NCBI GenBank assembly: GCA_012932865.1
Contig: SAXG01000013.1
Coordinates: 744,001-808,000, forward strand
Reading direction: 5' to 3'
DNA length: 64,000 nt
DNA from: Amylostereum areolatum
Lineage: Eukaryota > Basidiomycota > Agaricomycetes > Russulales > Stereaceae
Positions 10,436 to 21,900 of this stretch are shown in pieces. The notes beneath the pieces are model-generated. The model searched no databases, was not told where the DNA came from, and was given only the letters and a program-made list of their open reading frames with translations. The position numbers and the translations under genes were made by a program. Each line of letters opens with the position of its first letter. Position 1 is the first letter of the stretch.

Positions 10436-12482
10436 ATGTCCTCTCCAGACCCTCGTGGACCGTCTCGTCCTTTGACACCGCGATTCGTTCCTTATCGACA
10501 CCCGCAGGCTCCCCGACCTGTGTCGATCCACTGGCTTGTGAACCCGGGAGGGATTGGTACGTTACGTACCAGTAGAGTTTGTGTGCGGTGCTGACTTTCT
10601 CTAGATGGAGCGGTCAATCCTCCTCAATTCTACACATCCCAAGATGAGATGGAGGAGTCGCGACAAGCCGGCTTCGCGCGCCTGTCGCCTCAAGATCAAC
10701 GTCGTGTTCTCGATATGTTGACGGCACGATGGCAGGCTGCCAACCCCGGAGTAGTTGCCCCAACGCTCGCCTCACTACCTCGAGTTCCGCTGCCCCCAGT
10801 TCCGCCGCCCCCAGGCCTGCCGCTGCCACCACCACCACCTCCAGGCCCACAGTTGCCGCCGCCGCCTCCACCTATGCCTCAACAGTCGGCACCAGTCGCC
10901 CTCCAGGCTAACTCCGGCACTCCCTTGGCTGGGAACACAAGCGATGCCATTGGGTTTCTACCCTCCGCCCCAGGATCTGCTGCGTCGTCATCGAATGACC
11001 GTGCGTTGATCCATTCTTCATTAACAATGAGCATACTGACCAATTACCTGCAGGCTACACCACACATTACACTGTCTATTACACCCCGGCTGTGCCACGT
11101 TCCGCGAAGGGCAAGAGCTCTGCGAGTTCAAAGAGGACTCACGACACGAAGGTCACCACTGTCGCTATCACCCCGAGTACTCCGCGTGAGTCTCTCGTAG
11201 CTGAAGGCCTTCGTATCCATGGGTTGGATGGGCAGTTCTCCATCAACGTACCCTTCAAGATTCGTTGGACTGGTGTCAAGTAAGTTGTTCCGTCTATTGT
11301 TATACAAACATATACCTAAACGTTCTGTTACCTGCAGCAAGGGTGATGCATCAAGTGTCGATTCAGATGAAGACTGGTTCGCAATTCGGGAGGCCTTACT
11401 CCGTAAACGGCCTCGTGATGTCTACATCGAACTTGACCTTGACGCCATGGAGGCTTTCCGGCTGCGCAAGCGTGTATGTGGTTTCATCCCTGTTCTTCTG
11501 CTTTGACTAATATTGGGACTTGTAGCCGTTTGATGCCGTGCTCCAGCACGACAAGGAACTCGGACCAACGTGTGCTGGAACCGAGGTAAGCCTGCACGTA
11601 TATTTAATGAACCTGCCAAACTTATTGTATTTCTCAGGTTCCAAACACGGACTCGTACTCTGACTCGATCAAGCGTCAGGGTACTATCATTCTCGAGCTG
11701 AAGGAAATGTACAAGTGTGACAAGCATCGCGGCGAGCACAACGAGCAAGGCTTCTGTTATCCAACCCAAGATGGACACATTGGCCTTAATCGGAAGCGAT
11801 TGAAGCGTTGGGCATCCGCTGTTGTGAGTAGCCTCTGTGAATATGATCAATGCTGTACTGACCTTCTCTATCTCGATAGGATGCGAAAGAAACGACTGTC
11901 AAGTACCCTCCTAATACTGAGGAGTTTGATGGCGTGCGCGATGGTCGTCTGCGCCCGCACAAGGCCCGTGGACGTTCAGGCCCACATTCTGTGATGACAC
12001 CTACCGCCACACCCGCTGCACCCACAGATGCCGCCACCGCTCTTGTCCCCGTCATCGCTGGCCTCGTCAATCAACAAAGTGCTATGATATCTGCTGTTCT
12101 CGGCATTTCTCCGCCTCCCCTTCCCTCCGCCGCAGGTTCATCGGCGACCCCCGCTTCCATGTTATCTCCAGCACCGCCTCCTGCCCTGCCTTTCTCTCCT
12201 ATGCCTCGGCGTCAGGATGAGTTATATTACTTTTTCCTCACTATCCTTGAACGTGATGGACATGACCTGTTGCAGTACCACTCCATGCTTGTTTCGGCGG
12301 AGATCACCCTTGAAACCTTGCCCTCGCTAGACCTTGACACCTTGGTGTCACTCACCGGGGGTGATAGCGATAGCCTGAGAGTTCTCGTTGCATCCGCAGA
12401 GCAATTCTCTAGGCGTTTACGCATGAAGAAAGACTATGTACGGTCTCTCTTTTCAGAGTACGATGTCTTCGGGGATAAGTGA
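10436..12482 (+). CDS. Companion protein inside the mariner element (575 residues, unknown function)
   Basis: Seven exons with phase-consistent GT-AG borders: 10436-10556, 10605-11000, 11054-11279, 11338-11473, 11526-11585, 11638-11823 and 11880-12482. The start MSSPDPRGPSRPLTPRF is followed by a Pro-rich stretch, with PPPPPG-type runs. A conserved-looking block around GLRIHGLDGQFSINVPFKI comes next. A Cys/His segment (YKCDKHRGEHNEQGFCY, then a Trp in LKRWASAV) could bind zinc. The C-terminus has a helical, SAM-like segment (ITLETLPSLDLDTLVSLTGG). Proteins of this general plan are widespread as hypothetical proteins in Agaricomycetes; I know no proven function. Its position between the terminal repeats, facing the transposase, makes it cargo or a second mobility protein of the element. 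Its intron density is higher than that of the transposase. Confidence 0.85.
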
Positions 12483-12648
12483 GTTTCTCGAACCTTTATA
12501 ATGTTGCCTAATATTTTCTGTACATACACCATGCTGTCCTGACCCCCCACTCTTTACTACACTGCATAACCTTCCGCTAACCTACTACTCCCTCATCTGT
12601 CGCATAATCACCTCTGTCCATACATCTACCCCACGTTCGTTACCTACT

Positions 12649-13740
12649 TTACGAATACCCGCAGTTTGTAATCCAGCCAATGGCATCTTCATTCGTTATT
12701 TCTTCCATAGCAAGATGGATGAGTTCAGCGCGCATGTGAGGTCCAGTGAAGTGGCTTTCATTACGGCGCAAGAAGGCTTTGATACTACTGAAAGCTTGCT
12801 CGATGGGATTCATGTCGGGGGAGTATGGTGGTAGGTATATAAGCTTTGCACCTGTCATTAAAACTGGTTAGTATACCTTGAAGCCGGAGCTTTCAGACAG
12901 CACAACGCACCACAGTCATTCTCAATGATCTCCCGCACTTCGTCTCCATGATGAAAGGCAACATTATCCATGACTACCACAGAATTACGGCTTGGATTGT
13001 CTGGAGTATATGAGTTGAGAAGGGGTGCCTATATGAGCACAACACAGGCATAAGCATGACACAGACATCCAGAAGAAATTGAAGCGTACAACATCCTCCC
13101 GCAGAAAATGGAGGAACCTCTCACGGTTGACTGATCCTTCGAGAAGATCCAAAGCAATGATCCCATCACAGGAGAGCACTGGGAGCATTGTCAGGCGTGT
13201 GCCATGGAAGAACAGGTCACGGCGGACGCATGCAGATCCCAGTGGTGCCCTTCCCATTGTCCGCTGATGTGCCCGATCATCCACCCCAGATTCATCCAAC
13301 CAGACTATGCTCTCCATGGGTATATCCCCCCAAGCTGCATCCCACATTGCGCGAACGGCATCGTTTCGTTCCAATGCCTCCTTTGATATCCGCTTGTGAG
13401 TGAGAGCAAGGCTGCGAACAGCGCGGGCGACGGTTGCAAGTGAAACGTACACTCCGAGCTCCTTGTCAAGACGGTCTTGAATCTCGTCAAGAAACATTGC
13501 TGGCTCTTGGACCAACCAGGAGTTGATGGATGTGAGCTCTCCAAATGAAAGGATGCGGGAGCGGCCATGGGACAACAGTCCATGGGGACTATGCACTGAA
13601 CCTGTCTCGCGATAAAGGCGGAGGATTTCATAGACTGTGCTTTTTGAGCACTGCGCGAGTTCAGTGATCTCGGAGACTGTAAAACGCTCCCGCCATTCGA
13701 CAATGCGTTCTCGAAGTTGAGGGTTAAGGGGAGGTGCCAT
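12649..13740 (-). CDS. Tc1/mariner-superfamily (IS630-like, DDE_3) transposase
   Basis: A 323-residue enzyme from exons 13740-13090, 13028-12911 and 12851-12649, all in phase. The N-terminal helix-turn-helix ([40 protein letters not shown]) should bind the terminal repeats. The catalytic acidic residues are visible as WLDESG, VVVMDN and NPIEQAF. By my count 35 residues separate the second Asp from the Glu, within the DD34-37E range of the superfamily. The motif [16 protein letters not shown] is diagnostic. There is no stop or frame break. It is expected to cut and paste the surrounding element at TA sites in the nucleus. Confidence 0.95.
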
Positions 13741-13820
13741 TGCGGTCAGGACTCAAGACACTGCAAAGCTGACCTCGCGACGCACAGCTGTCACTCCCGC
13801 AGCAGACGTGATTTCCCGAA

Positions 13821-13892
13821 AAGGCAATGTTTGGCTCTGACAAACAAGTTTCTCGACGCGCGGATTCCAGTCGGTTATGCAAACGGCTGTAT
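13821..13892 (-). repeat. Right terminal inverted repeat of the mariner element
   Basis: 72 bp, the exact inverted copy of the left terminus. The TA at 13890-13891 is the presumed target duplication. Confidence 0.95.
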
Positions 13893-14366
13893 CAATCATT
13901 CGATGTGCACGACCTCTCACACCACGCCGTGTCCGTAGAACAGAGGATCGATGAATATATCCCCTCCGACTCCTCTCCTTGGCTTCCGTTCACCAAGGTA
14001 TCGTGACCTCGGCCTATCGTGTACGTGCGCCTCCCCCAAGGCTTTGCTCCTGCTAATGATCCTTGGCTCCCACAGAAATGGTATGCGGGGAGCCGCACAC
14101 AGGGGAAATATCCGCGATATGGAGGCATGACGCGATTCCCAAGACTTGTTTTGAGTGCCCAGAGGCGGATGTCTCACCCCCAGGATCCATAACATACATC
14201 TGGCCCCCGTCCCAGGACCTCGTCAGGCCTTGGCACTCATCGACACCGTCTATATAATCCAGGCTCCGTTTTTCCTACAACTACACCTCCAAACGCCCAC
14301 AACTCCACCGCGCAACCGCACGACACTTCCACGATCCTCACGACTTGATCAACTTATGACGTTGAC
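13893..14366. other. Upstream region of the first ENA ATPase gene
   Basis: 474 bp between the mariner end and the ENA start. Presumably the residual promoter, possibly truncated or displaced by the transposon. A TATATAA-like motif lies near 14250. No gene is supportable. Confidence 0.5.
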
Positions 14367-17300
14367 ATGGGCTTCTTCACTTTTACGACTAGAACAGACC
14401 ACCGACACGCTCCCGATTCTCCCGAACACGACGGCAACGGACGGACGACGCTCGCCGACACCGCCCACTGGCTAGAGGTCGACGCCGTAACCCATCAGCT
14501 GGGCTCGGCCAGACCGGATGGTCTCAGCGAAGACGAGGCTCGCGATAGGCTTGAGCAGTGCGTGCATCGACTACACATCTCGATAATTGCTCATTTGCTC
14601 ACACAGACACGGAGAGAATGCCCTCCTAGGGGAAGGAGGCGTGAGTCCCGTCAAAGTGCTTGTACGCCAAATGGGTGTGTTTCCCTCGCTGGCTCTGTCT
14701 CGTGGGAGCGCTGACCGGACGACGATGCCCGCAGCAAATGCACTCACCCTAGTGCTCGTCGCGGCCATGGCGATCGGATATGGCGTACAAGACTGGGTTG
14801 AGGGAGGCGTGATCACGGCTGTCATCATCCTCAACATCTCCATCGGTTTCTTCCAAGTACGTACGCCTTCGCCAGGGTTTCCAGGGCTTACGACGCTGAC
14901 TCTTCGTCTCAGGAATACAAAGCGGAGAAAACTATGGACAGCCTCCGCTCTTTGGCCAGTCCTACGGCCCTCGTCACCCGCGCAGGCGAGACCAAACAAA
15001 TTCCCGCAAAGCACGTCGTCCCAGGCGACATCGTGCATGTCAAGATGGGCGACGTCGTACCTGCGGACATGCGTCTCTTCCAGTACACCTTCCACCTCCT
15101 GCGTCATGCCTTTCGTCGCTAATTCTCCACCTTTCAGCGTCTCTAATTTGGAAGCGGACGAAGCCCTTCTCACGGGCGAGGCTATGCCTGTGGCCAAGGT
15201 CGCCGAACCTCTTACTCCTACCCTGTCCCCCGCCAGCGACGGAAAAGCCGAATACACCCGCTTTTCAACAGTAGATACGGACGGTGGCAAGACGCTCGCC
15301 GCCGGACCTGCTCAACCCGCTCGCGAGCAAATCCCCGTTGGAGACCGAATCAACCTGGCCTTTTCGAGTACGACCATCTCCCGCGGACGCGCGTCGGGCG
15401 TCGTCATCTCGACAGGGATGGAGACACAGGTGCGCTTTGGCTCTATTCCTCGCGGGCGAGCGGGAGGATTAAGTTATATGTGAAGATTGGTCGCATTGCC
15501 TCGTCCATGCAGAACAAGAAATCGCGGGCGTCGGACGGCCCTAAGTTGTCTATGTGGAAGAGGCTATACGAAGGATTTATGATGGTCCTGTGAGTAGTGT
15601 TTGTACCTTGTGGCGCTCGTATAACTCACTCTCTGCGACGATTAGGGGCCTGAGAACTGGAACGCCCCTCCAAGTCAAACTGAACAAACTTGCCTATTAC
15701 CTTTTCTTGGTGAGTTCCTACTGTTTTGCCTCGACGTCGCTTCTGACTTCTTCACCTCAGCTGGCCGTGATGTAGGTTACATTTTTTCACTTTCTTCATG
15801 TCGCTCACCACTTACATATGTAGTTTGCTTCTGATTGTGTTCGCGGTAGCCAAGGTTCGCTTCGTTTTTTCTGCTTCTTGTTACCCTCGTTGAAGCTCAT
15901 CATGCTCTAGTTTGATGTCACAAACGAGGTCGCTATCTATGCCATTGCGTGAGCGCACTCTGCTCGCATTGTTTTCGAAGCTCATACTCTTATGTTTCAG
16001 CCTTGGGATCGCGGTCATCCCCGAATCTCTTATCGCCGTTCTTACCATTACCATGGCCACGGGCACCTCCCGCATGGCGAAGGCTCACGTCGTCGTTCGC
16101 CAACTAAACGCGCTCGAAGGTATGCGTCTACTCGCAACAGGACGACTCGCTTCGCTGACCTCTTGCCTCAGCACTGGGATCTGTCACCGACATCTGCTCC
16201 GACAAAACTGGGACCCTCACCGCGGGCAAGATGCTCGTCCGCAAGTTCTGGCTTCCGAAGCTTTCCGAATTAGACAGCCTCCCGAGCGAATACTTGGTAG
16301 AGTCAGGCCAGGAGGTTCTCGAACCAGTGGGCGAAGTTTACGCGGACGTGGACCACGAGAGCGAGAAAGGGGATCTCTTGGATCTGCAAGCGCATCTCAG
16401 GGCGAAGGAGTTTGTGCTTTGCGCGTCTTTGTGTAACATCGCCACGTAGGTTCTCTTCAACTTACTCTTGCATCATTCCCACTGGCTAACCTGGCGGATC
16501 ACTAGTATCGGGAAGAACAAGGAGCAGAAATGGGTATCCACAGGTGATCCCACCGAAGTAAGCCTCCAATCGCGTTCGTTGGGTCGGTGCATTGACTTCT
16601 TCGCTAGGTTGCTCTGCAAGTTTTCGCCTCCAAGGTCGGCCATGGTCGACCTACGCTTACGGCCACGGAAGTAGACCCTAACCACACGAACGACAAACTG
16701 GGCCAACCAACCAAACGTTTTATCCTAAAGGATGAATTCCCCTTCGATAGCGACGTCAAGCGGATGTCTACAGTCTACCTGGACCAAGAGGCGACGGGCT
16801 GTGACCGGGTCGTTGTCTTCTCCAAGACGGAAAGTCTGGCGTCCCAGGGCCTCCGCGTCCTCGCGCTTGGATCGCGCCGTCCTGGCGCGGCCGTCGATCT
16901 GTCTTCGGAGACGGCTCTAGAGCGTACAGAGGTGGAGAAGGACCACTGTTTCATTGGTTTGGCAGGCATCTATGACCCTCCGCGCCCCGAGTCCGTCCAC
17001 GCTGTTCGAGCGTGCAAGAAGGCCGGTATCGTTGTCCACATGTACGTTCTCCCCCCCCTTGCTTTGCTTCGTCGGATCGTATGCTTATAAACATGTGTGT
17101 GGACAGGCTGACGGGAGACCACCAAGCGACGGCGTCTGCTATCGCTCGTGACATTGAGATCATCGGCCCAGACTCGCCTGCATCTGCTGTGATGCCAGCA
17201 GCCGAGTTCAACGCGATGACCGACGCCGAAATCGACGCTTTGACGGAGTTACCACTCGTCATCGCGAGATGCGATCCCGGTGTAAGTGTTTTGTCAAAGG

Positions 17301-18585
17301 TTCCTTGGCGGACAGGCAAATTGACGGATTGTGCGTTTTTAGACAAAGGTGCGGATGATTGAAGCTGGGACGAGGAGGGGAAAGTTTATGGCGATGACTG
17401 GTGATGGAGTTAACGGTTAGTTACCTGGTCTCTTTTGGCGGGGTTCGTCGTACTCACTTGTCCCTTTTTTCTTAGATGCTCCTTCTTTGAAGCTTGCTCC
17501 CGTCGGTATCGGCATGGGTCAAGGATCAGATGTTGCCAAGAGTGCTAGCGAGCTCGTTCTCACTGGTTTGTCATCGTGCTTTTCTATCTATCCAGCAGTG
17601 TTGATGTTCTTCCATTACAGATGACAACTTTGACTCGATTCGCGCCGCCATTAGCGAGGGCCGGCGCATCTTCGACAACATCCAGCGGTTCATTCTCCAC
17701 CTGCTCGCGACCAACGTAGCCGAGGTGGTCCTTCTCATTTGCGGACTCGCATTCATGGACAACAGTAAGTTTCCTCGCCTTTGCTTTGTTGCGTGTTTGA
17801 CTAAAGGACACTGCTTTCATAGGCGAGGAGAGCGTGTTCCCTCTGTCACCGCTTGCAGTGCTGTGGCTCAACATGATCACGGGAGGGCCGCCTGCCTTTG
17901 GACTCGGCCTCGAACCCGCATCCGCAGATGTTATGACGCGCCCTCCATACAGCATCAAAGCCGGCGTGTTCAATGGGCCAGTACTCCTAGACACATTCGT
18001 CGTAAGTGGCTTTTGACTGTCCCGTCGACCGTCTATATTGATTATCCAACGTGCAGTATGGCTTCTCGATGGGGATCACTTCCCTCTTGAGCTTCGTTAT
18101 AGTTGTCTACGGACGGAACGACGGTGAACTCGGGATGAACTGCAACCGTGAGGCGAACGAAATTTGCGACGTCGTTTTCCGAGGGCGTTCAACCGTGTTC
18201 GCGACCCTCACGTTCGAGATCCTCCTCTATGTGCGTTTCCCCCTTCATTCACCTCTTCCTTCGCCCGACTCATCAACTCCCTCAGGCCTGGGAGCTCAAG
18301 TCCCTCACACGCAGCATGTTCAGCATCCGCCCTGGCCGTCCGTTTTACGTCGACCTCTGGGAAAACCAGGTCCTCTTCTGGGCCGTCGTCCTCGGCGTCG
18401 CCAGCGTTCCGCTGTGCATTTATATCCCTGGCTTGAACGACAAGGTGTTCTACCAGAAGGGGATTACGTGGGAGTGGGGCTTGGTGGTAGGAATGACCCT
18501 GGCGTTTGTGGGCTCGATCGAACTGTGGAAGATGTGTGTGGCGAGGAGGAGGACAAAGCCCGCGGAGCATGTTGTGGACGTCTGA
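14367..18585 (+). CDS. ENA: ENA-type Na+/K+-exporting P-type ATPase, copy 1 (internal deletion)
   Basis: Type IID P-type ATPase that pumps Na+ (or K+) out across the plasma membrane. It is split into many exons with short introns, starting MGFFTFTTRTDHRHAP (exon 1 to 14558). Visible landmarks in order: [20 protein letters not shown] (M2), [30 protein letters not shown] (actuator TGE), [19 protein letters not shown] (M4), SDKTGTLT (phosphorylated Asp), [46 protein letters not shown] and [20 protein letters not shown]. It ends at 18585. Between VVVFSK and ESLASQGLRV about 35 residues are missing relative to copy 2. They include the KGA motif that contacts ATP, so function is doubtful. The frame is otherwise open. 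It is convergent with copy 2. Confidence 0.9.
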
Positions 18586-18977
18586 GAGGCTAGATTTGAC
18601 ATGAATTGTTGGCTACGGTACATTGATCTTACTGCATTGTAATCTTACGGGCGAGGTTCATTGCCTCGTTACCTACGTTGTAAAAGAACTCGCGAAACCG
18701 CGGTATAAGGACGCTGGGCACCTCCTTCCAGGATAAGTAGGCTCTGTTTTCACAGGATATCCGTACGCGAGCTGCATGGTGGGGGCTTTGGCGGGTTTGT
18801 GAGGGGCTGGTATAGAGCACAAATGTTGGTTTGGATGGCGAGGGCGCATAACATGCCAGCACACAATTTCCAAGGCGATGTGATTACTTATGGTCATAGG
18901 ATGTAAGCTTGGCCAATGCTGAAGCGCTGAACTCGTATATTCATATCATCGCTTGGCCCAGGGCCCAGTGGAATCGT
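18586..18977. other. Spacer between convergent ENA genes
   Basis: 392 bp between the two stop codons. It should contain both 3' ends. No coding sequence is supportable. Confidence 0.5.
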
Positions 18978-21900
18978 TTATACTGTTTCATTCCCTCCTA
19001 CCATTCTCTCTCGCATCTTTCCTGTTCTTTTCCTCGCCACAAGCGCCTTCCAAAGCTCCACCCAACTCACGAACACAACCGTCATTCCAACCACGAGCCC
19101 CCATTCCCACGAAATGCCTTCCTGGAAGAACACTTCGTCGTTGAGGCCAGGAATGTAGATGGCCAGTGGGACGCTCGCCATCCCGAGCGTGACGGCCCAG
19201 AAGAGCACCTGGTTTTCCCAGATATCGACATAGGACGGACGATCCGGGCGGATGCTAAACAAGCTGCGGTCAAGCGACTTCAGCTCCCAAGCCTGTACAG
19301 GGCAATGGTCAGCAGGGAGAAATCCCGAGGGATAAGGAGGAGACGCACGTATAGCAACATCTCGAACGTAAGCGTCGCAAACACTGTGGACCGCGCACGA
19401 AACACGGCACTGCAGCGTATCCCGCCATCCTCGTTGCAGTCCACACCCAGCTGGCCATGCTCACCGCCCCAGACAACGATGACGAAGTTGAGGAGCGTCG
19501 TCGCACCCATCGCTACGCCGTACTACATTGGACCATTAGCCGATAAATAACTAGGGAGACGAGAGTACGGACCACGAAGAAATCCGTGATAACATGGCGC
19601 GTGAACACGCCTGCTCGGATATCGTGCGGTGGACGCGACATTACGCCCACAGCAGCAGGCTCAAGGCCTAATCCGACTGAAGGAAATCCACCAGTAATCA
19701 TATTCAGCCAGAGGATTGCCAGCGGCGAGAGCGGAAACACGCTTTCTTCTCCTACAACCAACGGTCAGCTATTACTCTCAGGAAGTGGCAGGAGCAACAT
19801 ACTAGTGTCCTGGAACGCGAGGCCGAGGGTGAGGAGTATGACCTCCGCGACATTGGTCGCCAGCATATGTAGAATGAACCTCTGGATGTTGTCAAATATG
19901 CGCCGGCCTTCGCCAATCGCGGCGCGGATGGAGTCAAAGTTGTCGTCTATACACCAATGTCAGAGGCGCGAACAAGGACCGTAGTAAGGCGCACAAACCT
20001 GTCAACACCAATTCGCTCGCGTTCTTCGCGACGTCCGAGCCCTGTCCCATGCCTATCCCAACCGGCGCCAACTTCAACGACGGCGCGTCGTTCACGCCAT
20101 CGCCCGTCATCGCCATGTACTTGCCGCGTCGCTTCCCCGCATCGATCATCCGCACCTTCGTCTATAGCCAGCAATGACCGAACGGTCAACGTCCGATATC
20201 AAACTACAAAGGTAGGACCAGCTCACGTTAGGATCACAACGCGCAATGACGAGCGGAAGCTCAGGCAGTTCATCGATTTCCTGGTCCGTCATCTTATTGA
20301 ATTGGGACGCAGGCATCACTGCCGAGGCTGGCGAATATTGGTTGATGATACCGATGTCGCGCGCGATTGCCGTGGCCGTTGCCTGGTGGTCTCCCGTCAA
20401 CCTACATCGTCCCCCAGTTAGCATTACACCCCACCGAGTTGAATAGAAATGTGGACGTGCATGTGAACAACGATCCCGGCCTCCTTGCATGCGCGGACGG
20501 CGGGCGCAGATTCGGGGCGGGGAGGATCATAGATGCCCGCCAGGCCGATGAAGCAGTGGTCACGCTCGACCTCCTCGCGCTTCAGCTCGCCATGAACATT
20601 TAGGTCACCACGAGGACGCCTGGACGCCAGTGCGAGAACGCGGAGCCCTTGCGCTGCGAGATGCTCTGTTTGGTCGTGAATCTTCTCGCGCATGGCATGC
20701 GAGAGCGTCACAGGTTCAGATGTCCCCATATACGTATGCGTGCATGTGTCGAGGACGCGTTCAACCTGTAAAAGACCGGCCATTAGCCACACTAGACTAC
20801 ATTATGACAGGAAAAGGACGGACGGCTCCCTTCAAAAACACAACAACGCGTTCTTCGCCCTTGGCTTCCCGATCAATGTACACCGTCGACATTCGCTTCA
20901 CATCGCTGTCAAACGGAAATTCCTTCTTCAGAACAAAACGCCCAATTGGCTCTTCTGCGTCCTTGAGCTTGTCCAGGTCGTTGGAAATTTGTGCGCCAGT
21001 AAGCTTGGTGCGACCGAACCCGACCTTGGTGGCGAAAACTTGGAGAGCGACCTCCGTAGGGTCGCCAGTGGAGACCCAGTGCCCGGCTTTGTTACGTTCA
21101 ATTCTGCATAGTATCGTTCAAAAGGCTAGGTCAAATGGGGAGCGCAACCAGATACCCACGTAGCCACATTGCACAACGACGCGCACAACGCGAACTCCCT
21201 CGTTCGGTCATGCTTGCCCACATCGAACGGAACTCCGTGCTTCAGCTCCTTGAACACCGCACCGGAGGGTTCGAGTACCGAATCGCCTGTCTCCACGACA
21301 TAAACTCCCGAAGCCTCACCGGCACCATCAGGTGCTTTTGAGAACGATAGCTCAGGGATCCAGAACTTGCGCACGAGCATCTTGCCAGCCGTCAGAGTGC
21401 CAGTCTTGTCTGAGCATATGTCGGTGATCGAACCTAGGGCTACCACCAACAGTTAGGCGGGAAAATACGCATATAAGTGAGGATGTATCTCACCCTCAAG
21501 AGCATGAAGTTGTCGAACCACGACATTACACTTGGCCATGCGCGCGGTCCCCGTAGACATCACAACCGTCAGAACGGCGATAAGGGATTCTATGATGTCT
21601 CGTCAGTCCACCAAGGGGAGGCAGCAGCAGACAGAGAGCAGACCTGGGATGACACCAATGGCTAGCCTGTGCGGAAAAGATAAGCAACCCAACGACGTTT
21701 GTACCAAAGAAAGGCAGAAGGTACGCTGCTGCGCCTACTACTCACGCAATAGCATAGATTGCAACCTCGTTGGTAACTTCAAACTACAAAGATCATACAT
21801 GAGTTGCCAGTTATTCGAGCAGTGCGTCATAAACGGACACACCTTCGCGACCGCAAACACCACGACGAGTAACCTATCATACCCTGTGGTTAGCTCAACG

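Larger units (their letters stand above)
9867..13891. mobile_element. Complete Tc1/mariner-superfamily transposon with a companion gene
   Basis: An element of about 4.0 kb bounded by 72-bp perfect inverted repeats that start TACAGCCG and end CGGCTGTA. The outermost TA at each end fits the TA target duplication of this superfamily. It holds two genes pointing at each other: a seven-exon proline-rich protein gene (10436-12482, +) and a three-exon DDE transposase gene (13740-12649, -). Both reading frames are intact and the repeats are identical, so the insertion looks young. The right end lies 475 bp upstream of the first ENA ATPase start. Confidence 0.92.

Noticed and set aside
18586..18977. 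Direct repeats between the ENA genes suggesting a CRISPR-like or satellite array
   Set aside because: No regularly spaced repeats are present; this is eukaryotic nuclear DNA and no CRISPR array is expected or seen.
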